From the NCBI GenBank assembly GCA_922989275.2, contig OV277864.1, positions 74,032,158 through 74,096,157 on the forward strand: a DNA stretch of 64,000 bases; not shown here. Reading direction: 5' to 3'. This DNA comes from Gari tellinella (Eukaryota > Mollusca > Bivalvia > Cardiida > Psammobiidae). The text below holds more notes on this DNA, generated by a model. That model searched no databases and had not been told where the DNA came from. It worked only from the letters and a program-made list of their open reading frames with translations. Numbering within the stretch: position 1 is the stretch's first letter.

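Overview
This window is eukaryotic, not bacterial. Evidence: phase-consistent GT-AG introns, a KIAA1958/Crypton-type tyrosine recombinase relic, a Tc1/mariner relic, a tRNA-derived SINE, and very many palindromic MITEs with TA or TTAA target duplications. The density of foldback MITEs, and of elements with a core of ~140-185-bp direct repeats (an architecture reported for bivalve pearl elements), points to a marine invertebrate, most likely a bivalve mollusc. This is inference; no species can be named.

One giant gene on the minus strand fills the whole window and runs off both ends. I can place 31 consecutive exons (numbered 1 to 31 from right to left). Every junction agrees in reading phase, giving about 14.2 kb of coding sequence (~4,750 codons). 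The N-terminal half visible here (exons 1 to 13, 33.2-64 kb) is a series of ~420-residue units. Each unit joins a beta-rich, N-glycosylation-rich segment (FEFDE, GDRTG, PSTT and similar motifs) to a glycine-rich core (GGGGSGGR and similar). The first unit is split over seven small exons, while the later units lie uninterrupted in exons of 4.2 and 2.0 kb. Exon 13 joins the last Gly-rich unit to a long array of EGF-like modules (exons 13 to 31) with teneurin/tenascin-like spacing (CSGHGxC, CxCxxGWxGxxC, CPG, and a recurring CDPCYxGxxC module). No signal peptide, transmembrane segment, start or stop codon is in the window. The product must be an extracellular or surface protein; I do not recognise it as a named gene.

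The exons show recent local copying: a 120-bp triplication that carries the exon 19 donor, seven degenerate copies of the start of exon 21, and a truncated copy of exon 22. The intron between exons 16 and 17 appears to be GC-AG.

The introns (about 78% of the window) are mobile-element debris. Highlights: (i) a tyrosine-recombinase ORF (28.25-32.23 kb) split by a 2.48-kb TIR element with a 4-bp duplication; removing it restores the frame. That insert carries seven same-strand copies of a 14-bp motif. (ii) A 5.66-kb Tc1/mariner-type element (45.18-50.84 kb), inserted at TA inside a TTAA MITE and itself hosting at least five MITEs. (iii) An abundant TTAA foldback MITE (here family A) repeatedly invaded at its own internal TTAA sites. 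(iv) A foldback element built of iterated ATGCCATAGG-like modules. (v) Several elements with ~140-185-bp internal direct repeats. Apart from the giant gene I see no other intact protein-coding gene.
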